Shown: in pieces, positions 1 to 8,254 of the stretch | How positions within the stretch are numbered: position 1 is the stretch's first letter | How the letters are laid out: each line of letters begins with the position of its first letter | DNA from: Gammaproteobacteria bacterium | GTDB lineage: Bacteria > Pseudomonadota > Gammaproteobacteria > UBA6186 > Azoamicaceae | Length of the DNA stretch: 64,000 nucleotides | Assembly (NCBI GenBank): GCA_030431675.1 | Contig: JAUIIV010000003.1 | Span: 1-64,000 of the forward strand | Direction: 5' to 3' | Made by a program: the position numbers and the translations under genes | Notes under the pieces: generated by a model | Databases searched by the model: none | What the model was told of the DNA's origin: nothing | What the model saw: the letters and a program-made list of their open reading frames with translations, nothing else

Positions 1-76
1 AATTACCGTCTTTATCAGAAGTTTGTTTAATTATCTCAAGAGAATCAATATCCAAAGGTAAGTTAAAATCTGCCAT
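1..76 (-). CDS. N-terminus of a probable transposase (partial)
   Basis: Minus-strand ATG at 74-76, preceded by a GGGA ribosome-binding sequence, opens a frame of 25 codons that runs off the left edge. It begins MADFNLPLDIDSLEII and continues KQTSDKDGN. From memory, this resembles the start of ISL3-family DDE transposases of Legionella-type bacteria, in which a zinc-finger segment follows; that part is not visible here. Function rests on this short stretch and on the adjacent IS-like tip, so the assignment is tentative. Confidence 0.4.
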   Translation of the reverse strand, partial: MADFNLPLDIDSLEIIKQTSDKDGN

Positions 77-140
77 AATCCCAAGCCATTTAGTCCAAAA
101 GCTTAGTATTATAACCCTTATGACACAGGGATCTAGAGCC
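1..140 (-). mobile_element. Insertion sequence end, possibly ISL3 family (partial)
   Basis: The first 140 bases look like one end of an insertion sequence that continues beyond the left edge. On the minus strand the tip GGCTCTAGATCCCTGTGTCA begins at 140 and a coding start follows at 76. ISL3-family inverted repeats commonly begin GGCTCT, which is the reason for the family guess. The pilin reading frame coming from the right is cut exactly here. The other end and any target duplication are outside the window, so the element boundary is inferred. Confidence 0.42.
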
Positions 141-321
141 TACAGATTGGACGGAGAGCCGCTTTTAATACTGATGCTCTGACAGTGTAGGTTTTATACG
201 CGGGAACCGCAACAGCCGCCAAAAGCGCTACTATGGCTATCACCACCATAAGCTCAATTAGAGAAAATGCTTTATTACCATTGATGATAAACATAGGACA
301 ATTATAGTATAAAGAATGCAT
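133..321 (-). pseudogene. Truncated type IV pilin gene
   Basis: The 62-residue product carries a class III pilin leader and hydrophobic helix (KAFSLIELMVVIAIVALLAA, then VAVPAYKTY), the same pattern as the intact pilin at 5831. It stops about 15 residues after the helix, so the whole globular pilin domain is missing. The last codons (139-133) derive from the IS-like tip at 140, so the gene was probably cut by insertion. An in-frame ATG at 294 is an alternative start; neither start has a clear ribosome-binding site. Both pilins have Ala rather than Gly before the mature Phe. Confidence 0.7.
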
Positions 322-400
322 ACTTGTAGAGGCTTCAATACCCTCTACTAAGCTCTTATAGGTGTCTATACAATTAAAAAAAGCTGCAAATAATATTTAA

Positions 401-1171
401 CTACAATGCTACACAGCAGCTTAATGCAAACTCTACGTCTTTTTCTACCTGCACAGGACGTTGATTTAAGCTTTCGTGGTGTAAAAAGCGTATGCTAATG
501 CGATGTTTGCTGCCACTTGCTTCTGGGAAATACTGTGCATCTTCTGGTAATGCTACTCGAACCATTTGGCAAGGATGTTGCGTTTTTAGGGTTTGTTGAA
601 AAAAGCCTGATTGTGCTTGTTGAGAACTAAATTCATTGCTTTGGCGTAATAAGCGGTTACTCAAGATTACTGCATCTTCTAGTACTCTGACACTTTGCAA
701 CCAAGTTTGTAGTTGATCATGGCGATAAGTTGAGTCCTGATTTAGCCAATAATAAAAACTTGGTACTTCAAAACTACATATGGTGCTGGCTGATGCCAAG
801 CGTTGTCGTACTGAGTTGATAATATCATTGTTACGTAGATCACTACCTATCTTGCCGCGCGTATTTTGGATGGCATGTAATTGGGTATGTAATTGATCTA
901 AAGTAAGTTGTAAGCGTTGTTCATCGACGCCTGGTGCCTCTGCTAAAGTATTTAATGCCGATATATTACGGTCTAGTTCTTTAATAACTTCGCTACGTAG
1001 GTCTTGGCGCTCTATGATATTCAATAAATCTACTAAAACGAATAAACAAGTCTGGCTGTCCCAGGAGTTTTTATTCTGTGCAAAATATTTAAGTTGGGTA
1101 AAGTGATTCTCTAAGCGCATGAAGTTTCTGATGCGCTCATTTAGAGGAAATTCGTATAATTTTTGTGTCAT
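401..1171 (-). CDS. zapD: Cell division protein ZapD
   Basis: ZapD is a cytoplasmic FtsZ-binding protein that cross-links FtsZ filaments at the division ring. The 256-residue product starts with the family signature (YEFPLNERIRNFMRLE) and has the usual length (E. coli about 247). It is mostly helical and has no signal peptide. It follows coaE on the same strand after about 67 bases, the conserved coaE-zapD order. A GGA-containing ribosome-binding sequence lies about 11 bases upstream of the ATG. The small yacG gene that often follows is not seen. Confidence 0.93.
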   Translation of the reverse strand: MTQKLYEFPLNERIRNFMRLENHFTQLKYFAQNKNSWDSQTCLFVLVDLLNIIERQDLRSEVIKELDRNISALNTLAEAPGVDEQRLQLTLDQLHTQLHAIQNTRGKIGSDLRNNDIINSVRQRLASASTICSFEVPSFYYWLNQDSTYRHDQLQTWLQSVRVLEDAVILSNRLLRQSNEFSSQQAQSGFFQQTLKTQHPCQMVRVALPEDAQYFPEASGSKHRISIRFLHHESLNQRPVQVEKDVEFALSCCVAL

Positions 1172-1238
1172 TGTTATAAATGTTCCTTAGCTTTCTTTAT
1201 ATATTAGCACTTGCCGCGAACTATAACATAATTTATGG

Positions 1239-1841
1239 TCAATTATGCTTGTAGGTGGCTAGTTCTAGATAGTGATGGTGCAAGTCTTCAACGCGCTTGC
1301 TAAGGTGATTTAAATCGCCAGAGTTCTCTACTACGTCATTGCTAGCTGCTTTGCGTTCTTTTCTAGTTATCTGTGTAGCTATTATGGTGGCAATATTTGG
1401 ATCAACATTGCCATCACGACTGGTGGCGCGTTGCATTTGTAACTCTTCAGAACAGTCTATAGTCAAAATACGATCAACTAAATCCTGCCAGCCAACTTCT
1501 AATAACAAGGGAATCTCAACAACACAATATGGATAGACAAAGTTTTTAACATGCTGGATAATTTCTTGTTTAATTAAGGGATGCATAAGATCTTCTAGCC
1601 ATTGCTTTTCTGCAGGGTTAGAGAAGATCATATTCCGTAGTTTTCTGCGATCAATTTGTTGTGCTGTATCTAATAAAGAGTCACCAAATCTATTGCTTAC
1701 CGCTTGATAAACTGCGTGATTATGGGTTAGCAGCTCATGGGCAATCTCGTCGGCGCTAATGACAGGCACTCCTAATCTAGCAAATAATTTGCCTACAGTG
1801 CTCTTGCCAGAACCTATACCGCCAGTTAGTCCAACTATCAA
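1239..1841 (-). CDS. coaE: Dephospho-CoA kinase
   Basis: CoaE phosphorylates the 3'-hydroxyl of dephospho-CoA with ATP, the last step of coenzyme A synthesis. The 200-residue product opens with a P-loop (GGIGSGKST, residues 7-15), followed by the family DEIAHELL segment and a LID-type region rich in Arg. Length is standard. The start is TTG at 1839-1841, and its TTGA overlaps the pilD stop codon, so the two are probably translationally coupled. It sits between pilD and zapD in one minus-strand operon. Confidence 0.96.
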   Translation of the reverse strand: MIVGLTGGIGSGKSTVGKLFARLGVPVISADEIAHELLTHNHAVYQAVSNRFGDSLLDTAQQIDRRKLRNMIFSNPAEKQWLEDLMHPLIKQEIIQHVKNFVYPYCVVEIPLLLEVGWQDLVDRILTIDCSEELQMQRATSRDGNVDPNIATIIATQITRKERKAASNDVVENSGDLNHLSKRVEDLHHHYLELATYKHN

Positions 1842-2728
1842 AGTATTACCCCCATAGAGCTAAAGTACCATGCATTAATCGCTGGTCCCCATAGTAATGC
1901 AATAAAGCCTGCGATGGCGATAAATGGCCCAAAAGGAATACGAGTGTTGCGATCTTTTTTGGTGATTACTAAAATTAACACCCCAAGAATAGATCCAAGT
2001 ATAGAAGAAAATAAGATTATAAATGGTATTACCTGCCAACCTAACCAGCATCCTAGCATAGCTAGTAATTTAAAATCTCCTGCTCCCATGCCATCTTTAC
2101 CTGTTGCGATATAAAACAGTGTGGCTATAGACCATAAACTCAAATATCCACTTATACCACCAATTATTGACGCGCTGCTATCTACAAATACTGGTGTTAG
2201 GCTGAGAAGTAAGCCAATCCACGTCATTGGCACAGTTAATTCATCTGGAATAAATGTGTGATTTGCATCAATGTTTGATTGTACTAACAAGCAGCAGGTA
2301 AGCACGCAACCTGCTAAGGTCTGCCAACTAACGCCGTAACGCAATGCGACTAATAGACACAAACCTGCCGTTAAAAACTCTATAATAGGATAATGCATAG
2401 AAATGGGTTGTTTGCAGTCTCTACATCTACCACGCAATATTAAATAACTAATTACTGGGATGTTGTCGAAGATACGAATTTTTGTTTTACACTTTGGGCA
2501 AGTAGAGCGCGGATATACTAGATCTAAAAAAATTGAACTACTATTGGTTTGTGTCATTTCTAATTTTAAAAATTCTTCACAGTCCTTGCGCCAAATTTTC
2601 ATTAGGGTTGTGGGCATGCGTACGATAACTACATTTAGAAAACTTCCTATAAGTAAACCAATGACCACTACAAAGCTATAATACATTGCAGGAGAATTAT
2701 GTAGTATATCAATAGCTGAATTAAGCAT
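1838..2728 (-). CDS. pilD: Type IV prepilin peptidase / N-methyltransferase PilD
   Basis: PilD is the inner-membrane aspartyl protease that removes prepilin leaders and N-methylates the new N-terminus; it also serves type II secretion pseudopilins. Visible are the N-terminal membrane segment, the cytoplasmic tetracysteine zinc motif (Cys77, 80, 102, 105) and the catalytic Asp pair (Asp154 in IDANHTFIPDE, Asp218 in GAGDFK). At 296 residues it is full length. It follows pilC with one base between stop and ATG. Its likely substrates in the window (pilins at 5831 and 321) have Ala at -1. Confidence 0.96.
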   Translation of the reverse strand: MLNSAIDILHNSPAMYYSFVVVIGLLIGSFLNVVIVRMPTTLMKIWRKDCEEFLKLEMTQTNSSSIFLDLVYPRSTCPKCKTKIRIFDNIPVISYLILRGRCRDCKQPISMHYPIIEFLTAGLCLLVALRYGVSWQTLAGCVLTCCLLVQSNIDANHTFIPDELTVPMTWIGLLLSLTPVFVDSSASIIGGISGYLSLWSIATLFYIATGKDGMGAGDFKLLAMLGCWLGWQVIPFIILFSSILGSILGVLILVITKKDRNTRIPFGPFIAIAGFIALLWGPAINAWYFSSMGVIL

Positions 2729-2729
2729 G

Positions 2730-3983
2730 CTAAAAAACTGACCCCATTTTGAATATAGGTAAATACATTGCTATCACTAAACCGCCAACAATAGCACCCA
2801 ATAAGACCATAATAAAAGGCTCTAACAGGGTTGAGAGTCCATCTACTGCCAAATCAACCTCTTCTTCAAATATATCAGCTACCTTGAGTAACATCGCGTC
2901 TAGAGAGCCTGTCTCCTCTCCTATCGCAACCATCTGGATCACCATATTAGGAAATACACCAGAATCATCCATTGCTGAAGCTATACGCTGTCCTACAATC
3001 ACCTGTTCACGCGTTTTCATTATTGCATTGTAGTAAACAATGTTACCACTTGCTCGCGCAACTAGTAGTAGGGCATCAGGCAAAGGTACGCCAGCAGAGA
3101 AAGTGGTAGCAAGAGTTCTAGCAAATCTTGCTAATGCAGCTTTACGAACAATTGCGCCAAAGACCGGAAACTTAAGCGTTAATCGTTGTACAGTATTTCT
3201 AAAAGCTTCGTTTGCTCTATAGAAGCGCACAAATAGCCAGCCGACAAAGAAAATTGTCACTAGTATTCTGAAGCCTTTTTCTTGAATTGCCTCTGATATA
3301 TCTAAAACAAATTTAGTATAGGCAGGTAGCTCGGAGCCAAAACCTTCAAACATAGTCTTAAAGGTTGGCACGACTTTAATTAGTAGAATAATAGTTACAA
3401 TTGCTGCGACACTTAATACTGCAACAGGATAGTACATGGCTTTTTTAAGTTTGCGTTTTAGACTTTCACTCTTTTCTCTATAAGTTGCAATACGTTTCAG
3501 CATCTCATCAATATTACCAGAGCTTTCTCCAGCTTCTACCAAATTACAATATAATGTATCAAATTGCTGCGAATGCCCTCTTAATGCCTCAGATAGAGAA
3601 CTACCTGCTTCTAATTCATCTCTGATTTCGGCAATTAAACGTGCAACCTCAGGTTTTTCAGTGCTATCAATAATTACTTTTAGCGATTGAACTAATGGGA
3701 TACCAGCATTCTGCATAGTGGCTATCTGTCTGGTAAATACCGTTACATCTTGAGATTTAACTTTATTCTTTGACAAGAATTTAACAATAAACGGCAGCTC
3801 GCGACGCATGCGGATCTTAATACTAGAGAAGCCTTGGTTTTTTAAAGTTAGTATCGCGGTGGTTTTATTCTCCGATCTAATATGGCCTTTTACTTTGCGA
3901 CCACGTGCATTGTATGCTGTATAGATAAAGTTAAACTTGGCCATGGCCTTTTTAAGTTTTTTCTTCTGCTTATCTTCAGCCAT
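2730..3983 (-). CDS. pilC: Type IV pilus inner-membrane platform protein PilC
   Basis: PilC is the polytopic inner-membrane platform (GspF family) that couples the PilB and PilT motors to pilin addition or removal. The 417-residue product has two homologous GspF domains, each with a cytoplasmic helical bundle (for example FTRQIATMQNAGIPLVQSL and FARTLATTFSAGVPLPDAL) followed by membrane segments. The N-terminus is lysine-rich. It lies 2 bases after pilB and 1 base before pilD, so one pilBCD transcript is expected. Confidence 0.96.
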   Translation of the reverse strand: MAEDKQKKKLKKAMAKFNFIYTAYNARGRKVKGHIRSENKTTAILTLKNQGFSSIKIRMRRELPFIVKFLSKNKVKSQDVTVFTRQIATMQNAGIPLVQSLKVIIDSTEKPEVARLIAEIRDELEAGSSLSEALRGHSQQFDTLYCNLVEAGESSGNIDEMLKRIATYREKSESLKRKLKKAMYYPVAVLSVAAIVTIILLIKVVPTFKTMFEGFGSELPAYTKFVLDISEAIQEKGFRILVTIFFVGWLFVRFYRANEAFRNTVQRLTLKFPVFGAIVRKAALARFARTLATTFSAGVPLPDALLLVARASGNIVYYNAIMKTREQVIVGQRIASAMDDSGVFPNMVIQMVAIGEETGSLDAMLLKVADIFEEEVDLAVDGLSTLLEPFIMVLLGAIVGGLVIAMYLPIFKMGSVF

Positions 3984-3985
3984 TA

Positions 3986-5689
3986 TTAATCCCTAGTCAC
4001 ACGTGTGATTTCATCGATACTTGTCAAGCCCTCGCGTATCTTGTTAAGGCCGGAATCACGCAAATTCCAATTTCCTTCTTTACGTGATTGTTTTGCCAAA
4101 TCCATAACATGAGCGCCATCCATAATCATTTCACCCAACTTTTTGGAGATTTCCATAGTTTCATAGATGCCAACCCGGCCTTTATAGCCATCTTGGCAAT
4201 ACATGCAGCCAATGGGCTCAAATATTTTTAGCTCTCCCGAATCTATCTCTTCTTCTTCAAATCCTATTTCTAGTAGTGCTGGTTTTGGTACATCTACTTT
4301 GCGTTTGCATTTAGTACATAAAATACGTACCAGACGTTGAGCAATGATTAATGATACAGAAGAGGCTACGTTATATGCAGGTATACCCATACTAACAAGA
4401 CGTGACAAAGTATCTATAGCGGTATTTGTATGTAGAGTAGATAGTACCATGTGCCCTGTTTGTGATGCTTTAATTGCAATTTCTGCTGTTTCTATATCAC
4501 GCACCTCACCAACCATGATTACATCTGGATCTTGACGTAAGAATGCACGTAGTGCAGTGGAAAATTCTAAACCTGCCTTGATATTAACATTTACCTGATT
4601 GATCCCTGGCACATTTATCTCTACTGGGTCTTCTGCTGTTGAAATGTTCGTTTCTGGTGTATTTAATAGATTAAGTGCAGTATACAGCGTAACAGTTTTA
4701 CCACTACCGGTTGGTCCAGTTGTTAATACCATGCCTTGAGCTTTGCGGATGTTACGTAAGAATATTTCTTTCTGAAATGACTCAAATCCAAGCTTATCAA
4801 TACCCATCTGGGCACTATTAGGATCTAATATACGTAATACAATTTTTTCTCCATATAGGGTAGGGCATGAGCTAACACGAAAATCTATAAATCTTTGTTT
4901 AGTGAGGCGCATTTTAAATCTACCATCTTGAGGTAACCTACGCTCTGCTATATCTAATTGTGCTAATACTTTAAGCCTAGTGGCTAATCTTGTGCCAAGT
5001 GTAACAGGAGGTTTTGAGTGTTCGCGTAATACGCCATCTAGCCTAAATCTAACTCTGTAGAAACGCTCATATGGCTCAAAATGTATATCAGATACCCCGG
5101 TATCGATGGCATCTAACAACATTTTATTTACGAAGCGTACAATAGGAGCGTCATCACTACCGCCATCATCACTTTCTTCTTCCATTAACTCACTATCAGT
5201 AGTTAATTCTAGAGATTCTAACGCTTCATCATCGATATCATCTAAGGTAGATAATTCACCATGAGTTGCAGCATCAGAAGAAATTCTGATCAATAAATCA
5301 TCTGCAACTACAACAGGCTCTGGATAGGTACCAGTTTGGAATTTAATGTCATCTATTACTTGTAAATTTGTTGGGTCAGATATAGCTACATAAAGTTTAT
5401 TACCACGTTGAAATAGAGGTAGTGCAAGACCATTTTCTATTGATTCTGATTTGATACGTAAACTAGGTAGGTAATCACTATTAAAACTTGTTAGATCAAA
5501 ATACGGGATCCCAAATTCATGTGATGCTATTTCTGCTAGCACTTCAGCATCTAATATTTTGTCATTGACAAGAGTGCGTACAAAGCTTTGACCCTTGTGC
5601 GAGCTTTCATTGAAGATCTTAATTACTTGGTCTTCTTCCAGCAATCTATTATTTACAATTTTTTTGGCTATGCCAGTCAAAATAGTCAT
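3986..5689 (-). CDS. pilB: Type IV pilus assembly ATPase PilB
   Basis: PilB is the hexameric cytoplasmic ATPase that powers pilus extension. The 567-residue product has an N-terminal MshEN/GspE-N domain, a Walker A loop (GPTGSGKT) near residue 328, Asp and His boxes, a Walker B segment (DPDVIMVGEVRD) near 390, and a C-terminal tetracysteine zinc site (CTKCK near 459, CMYC near 497). All expected parts are present. An acidic stretch at about residues 150-180 (ESLELTTDSELMEEESDDG) lies between the N domain and the ATPase core. Divergent from pilA. Confidence 0.96.
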   Translation of the reverse strand: MTILTGIAKKIVNNRLLEEDQVIKIFNESSHKGQSFVRTLVNDKILDAEVLAEIASHEFGIPYFDLTSFNSDYLPSLRIKSESIENGLALPLFQRGNKLYVAISDPTNLQVIDDIKFQTGTYPEPVVVADDLLIRISSDAATHGELSTLDDIDDEALESLELTTDSELMEEESDDGGSDDAPIVRFVNKMLLDAIDTGVSDIHFEPYERFYRVRFRLDGVLREHSKPPVTLGTRLATRLKVLAQLDIAERRLPQDGRFKMRLTKQRFIDFRVSSCPTLYGEKIVLRILDPNSAQMGIDKLGFESFQKEIFLRNIRKAQGMVLTTGPTGSGKTVTLYTALNLLNTPETNISTAEDPVEINVPGINQVNVNIKAGLEFSTALRAFLRQDPDVIMVGEVRDIETAEIAIKASQTGHMVLSTLHTNTAIDTLSRLVSMGIPAYNVASSVSLIIAQRLVRILCTKCKRKVDVPKPALLEIGFEEEEIDSGELKIFEPIGCMYCQDGYKGRVGIYETMEISKKLGEMIMDGAHVMDLAKQSRKEGNWNLRDSGLNKIREGLTSIDEITRVTRD

Positions 5690-5830
5690 TTGTTATATGT
5701 CGCTGTCAATGCTAGTTATAATTACATATATTACAGTATAGTAGAACGTAAGTTATCTAAATACATATGGTTGTTTTCTCCAGTATTAACTATGCTTAAA
5801 ATAGTAAATTAAATAATTAGGTAGCGGCTT

Positions 5831-6412
5831 ATGTTTGGTAAGTGTACAAAAGCATTCTCTCTCATAGAGTTAATGATTGTAATAGCGATTTTAGGTATCG
5901 TAGCTTCGCTAGCAATCCCTGCGTACAATGATTATCTAACCCGAGCCAAGGTTACCAATATGATTAGTATTGCGGACGTGGTTAAAGCAGCTGTGGCAGA
6001 AGATCGCGGTATTAATGGCAACTTTGATCACATAGATGCTAGTGATCCGGTGAAAACTTTTGAAGATTTGGGTATTACGGATCCAGTACTTTTGAGCCAG
6101 GCAATTAGTGAAATACGCTTTACCAAAGAAGATGATTATTATATGTCAATCGTGATATGCGGTGACAGCAAAGGCCAAGGTACACCTGATGAGGATACTG
6201 TAGATATATATTTTACTGGTACCTACTATTCCAGTGGTATGAAATGGGGCTGTCAATATACTGGTAACAGTAAATATGTTCCAAGTAGTTGTCGTACTAG
6301 ATATGAACCTACTATTTATGGGACTCTGTCTAAGCCATGCGAACGTGTGGGTGAAGAGCCGCCAGATCACGCAGAAGATACTTTTGAGTCTGGCTTTGTG
6401 CCAGGCGATTAA
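5831..6412 (+). CDS. pilA: Major type IV pilin PilA
   Basis: The 193-residue prepilin has a 7-8 residue basic leader, the conserved hydrophobic helix (FSLIELMIVIAILGIVASL) with Glu at mature position 5, and a C-terminal Cys pair (CQYTGNSKYVPSSC) typical of the disulfide-bounded loop. An acidic tail of about 35 residues follows, longer than usual. The residue before the cleavage site is Ala instead of the near-invariant Gly. It is divergent from pilBCD across a 141-base gap. I looked for a sigma-54 (GG-N10-GC) promoter, common for pilA, and did not find a convincing one. Confidence 0.9.
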   Translation: MFGKCTKAFSLIELMIVIAILGIVASLAIPAYNDYLTRAKVTNMISIADVVKAAVAEDRGINGNFDHIDASDPVKTFEDLGITDPVLLSQAISEIRFTKEDDYYMSIVICGDSKGQGTPDEDTVDIYFTGTYYSSGMKWGCQYTGNSKYVPSSCRTRYEPTIYGTLSKPCERVGEEPPDHAEDTFESGFVPGD

Positions 6413-6439
6413 TATTGTTTTCTTTAACAAGGGATATAA

Positions 6440-6955
6440 ATGTTGGCTAGAAATATTCTAATTTGCTTACTACTTGCTTGTAGCTTAAATGTAGCTGCTA
6501 AAACCTATACGGTGAATGTAGAGCTAGCATCTATTAAAGCTATCAATAAATCAGAGCGTAACGGTGATGAGATATACCTAAGCATTACTAAATACTCTAA
6601 CTTATCTGATCCTGCAATTTTTAGAGTGCCACAGTTTCCTATGCATTGGCTATCAAAGGAATTACCAAAGGTAAGTAATATTGAACTGTGGAATGGAGAG
6701 GTCAAAGAGGATGAGACTGTATTACTGATTTTCTCCTTACTAGAGCAAGACGTGCCACCATGGAATGTTGATGATCATATAGGTAGTGCTAAAGTACGTA
6801 TCACAAACAAAAATGGAGAGCTCTTAGCTGTTTGGGGACAACCAAATTTTATAGATCAGCCTAAAGTAATGCAAAGCGAGTCTAAGTATCCAGAATATAC
6901 AATGTATGGCGATGACTCGGAGTATAAGATCAAATTTAAGTTTGATTATGAATAG
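6440..6955 (+). CDS. Secreted protein of unknown function, beta-rich
   Basis: No family is recognised. The 171-residue product has a signal peptide (MLARNILICLLLACSLNVAA, cleavage after about residue 20) and then an alternating hydrophobic pattern typical of a beta-sandwich (TVNVELASIKAINKSERNGD; GSAKVRITNKNGELLAVWG). It may be a small C2-like or periplasmic beta domain, but this is inference. The start has an AAGGGA ribosome-binding site 6 bases upstream. It follows pilA by 27 bases and its 3' end overlaps the convergent protease gene by 20 bases. Confidence 0.75.
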   Translation: MLARNILICLLLACSLNVAAKTYTVNVELASIKAINKSERNGDEIYLSITKYSNLSDPAIFRVPQFPMHWLSKELPKVSNIELWNGEVKEDETVLLIFSLLEQDVPPWNVDDHIGSAKVRITNKNGELLAVWGQPNFIDQPKVMQSESKYPEYTMYGDDSEYKIKFKFDYE

Positions 6956-7454
6956 TTAAGGTCATATGCTGTTGATCTTGTTTAATACTAAAGTTCTTCA
7001 GAAAGTTCATCCCTAGTAGAACATCTACTCCAACCATATCCGGAATTATTATAGCTGAGAAGTCTTCAAACTGTGCGTCACCAATTTCTATATTCTCTAT
7101 GCTTGTAAAGTAACCAGTAGACTGACCACCCGCGGTTTGTGTTATTACTGTGTTAAGCACAGGTAGCTGTGCAGCTCTCGCAACACTTTCACTAACTGCG
7201 ATAGTGGTGGCACCAGTATCTACCAAGAAGACAACTTCTATGCCGTTAATCCTGCCGGGGATGCGAAAATGCGCATCGTGGCTGCGCTCAATTGTAATCT
7301 TTAGCCCGTCGTGAATTTCTGTGATACTTGCCGGTTTAGGGGCATAGAATGCCAGATGAATTAGTAAAGAAACCAATGCTATACCGATTACCCAACCTAT
7401 AGTAAGAAACACTCCTCCTAGCCGGTTTGCATTTGATTGGTTATTATTATTCAT
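6936..7454 (-). CDS. Membrane-anchored retropepsin-like aspartic protease (clan AA, TIGR02281 type)
   Basis: The 172-residue product has one N-terminal membrane segment (about residues 14-32) and then a single retropepsin domain. The catalytic triplet is DTGATTIAVS, and LLGMNFLKNF is the hydrophobic hairpin near the C-terminus. As with viral proteases, one Asp per chain implies that it acts as a dimer, probably on the periplasmic side. TIGR02281 proteins are widespread in Proteobacteria and their substrates are poorly known. It is divergent from ampE and convergent with the secreted-protein gene at 6440. Confidence 0.88.
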   Translation of the reverse strand: MNNNNQSNANRLGGVFLTIGWVIGIALVSLLIHLAFYAPKPASITEIHDGLKITIERSHDAHFRIPGRINGIEVVFLVDTGATTIAVSESVARAAQLPVLNTVITQTAGGQSTGYFTSIENIEIGDAQFEDFSAIIIPDMVGVDVLLGMNFLKNFSIKQDQQHMTLTIHNQT

Positions 7455-7532
7455 TAGCTATTTCCTTATGGGTTATACTAAATTTAGTACAGCACACCGA
7501 CACAGTTATAAACACACCTGGCAGGAGGTCAT

Positions 7533-8240
7533 ATGATGGGAGCCTTGATAATATTAATAGCGGTATTAATAGATACCTGTGCGCACTTGGTGCCTGGCGG
7601 GGCAAAGTTGAGGGGCGCGCGAAGTGTATCGTGGGTAAGCTTATACAGCAATAAAGTTATGGAGTTGTTAAGCAAGATTAAGGTCACAAATGGGTATTTA
7701 GTCTTCTTGGCCTTGTTTATCCCGCTGTTCTTTACAGTGTTCTTATTGCAAGTTTTATTTGTAAGTATTCTTAGTTCACTAGGTAAAATTATCTTTTTGT
7801 CCTTATTGTTATTTTATTTATTAGGCAACCCAGATGCAGATCAGTATGAGTCTAAGTTTGTACAAATGCATGAACGCAATTTCGCAATCTTGTTTTGGTT
7901 TGCTGTCTTAGGCCCTTTTGGAGCGCTTCTCTATTGGTTATTGATAGTCAGCCAAAAAATTATGACTATTAATTCTAATGTTTCCACTCTACATGCAATT
8001 GCTGCTTGGGTACCTGCACGGATCACTGGATTTATTTACGGCTTAGTCGGTAAATTTAACAGCGCACTTAGATGTTTGATATCTTGCATTGGTAATTTAA
8101 CTATGCAAAGTAGTCAGGTTCTTATTGACTGTGGCACCGCTGCGTTAGATACTGCAGAGCCTGAGGATGAGGCAAAGTTAGTCTTTAGAGCTTACATTGC
8201 TTGGACAGTACTCAGTATGCTTATAGTTTTATTTTTATAG
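7533..8240 (+). CDS. ampE: AmpE-like inner-membrane protein
   Basis: AmpE is an integral inner-membrane protein linked to AmpD and cell-wall/beta-lactamase signalling; its biochemical role is not settled. The 235-residue product has four or five membrane segments and the conserved loop LHAIAAWVPARITGFIYGLV (compare VLDWVPVRLAGVAYALIG in E. coli). It is shorter than E. coli AmpE (284). A strong AGGAGG sits 4-7 bases before two tandem ATGs (7533 and 7536). aceE starts 14 bases after its stop; in enterobacteria ampDE also lies near pdhR-aceEF, but no ampD is here. Confidence 0.82.
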   Translation: MMGALIILIAVLIDTCAHLVPGGAKLRGARSVSWVSLYSNKVMELLSKIKVTNGYLVFLALFIPLFFTVFLLQVLFVSILSSLGKIIFLSLLLFYLLGNPDADQYESKFVQMHERNFAILFWFAVLGPFGALLYWLLIVSQKIMTINSNVSTLHAIAAWVPARITGFIYGLVGKFNSALRCLISCIGNLTMQSSQVLIDCGTAALDTAEPEDEAKLVFRAYIAWTVLSMLIVLFL

Positions 8241-8254
8241 CAGTGGTTTTTTAG

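Noticed and set aside
5690..5830. Sigma-54 promoter for pilA
   Set aside because: No GG-N10-GC element with suitable flanks was found in the gap.
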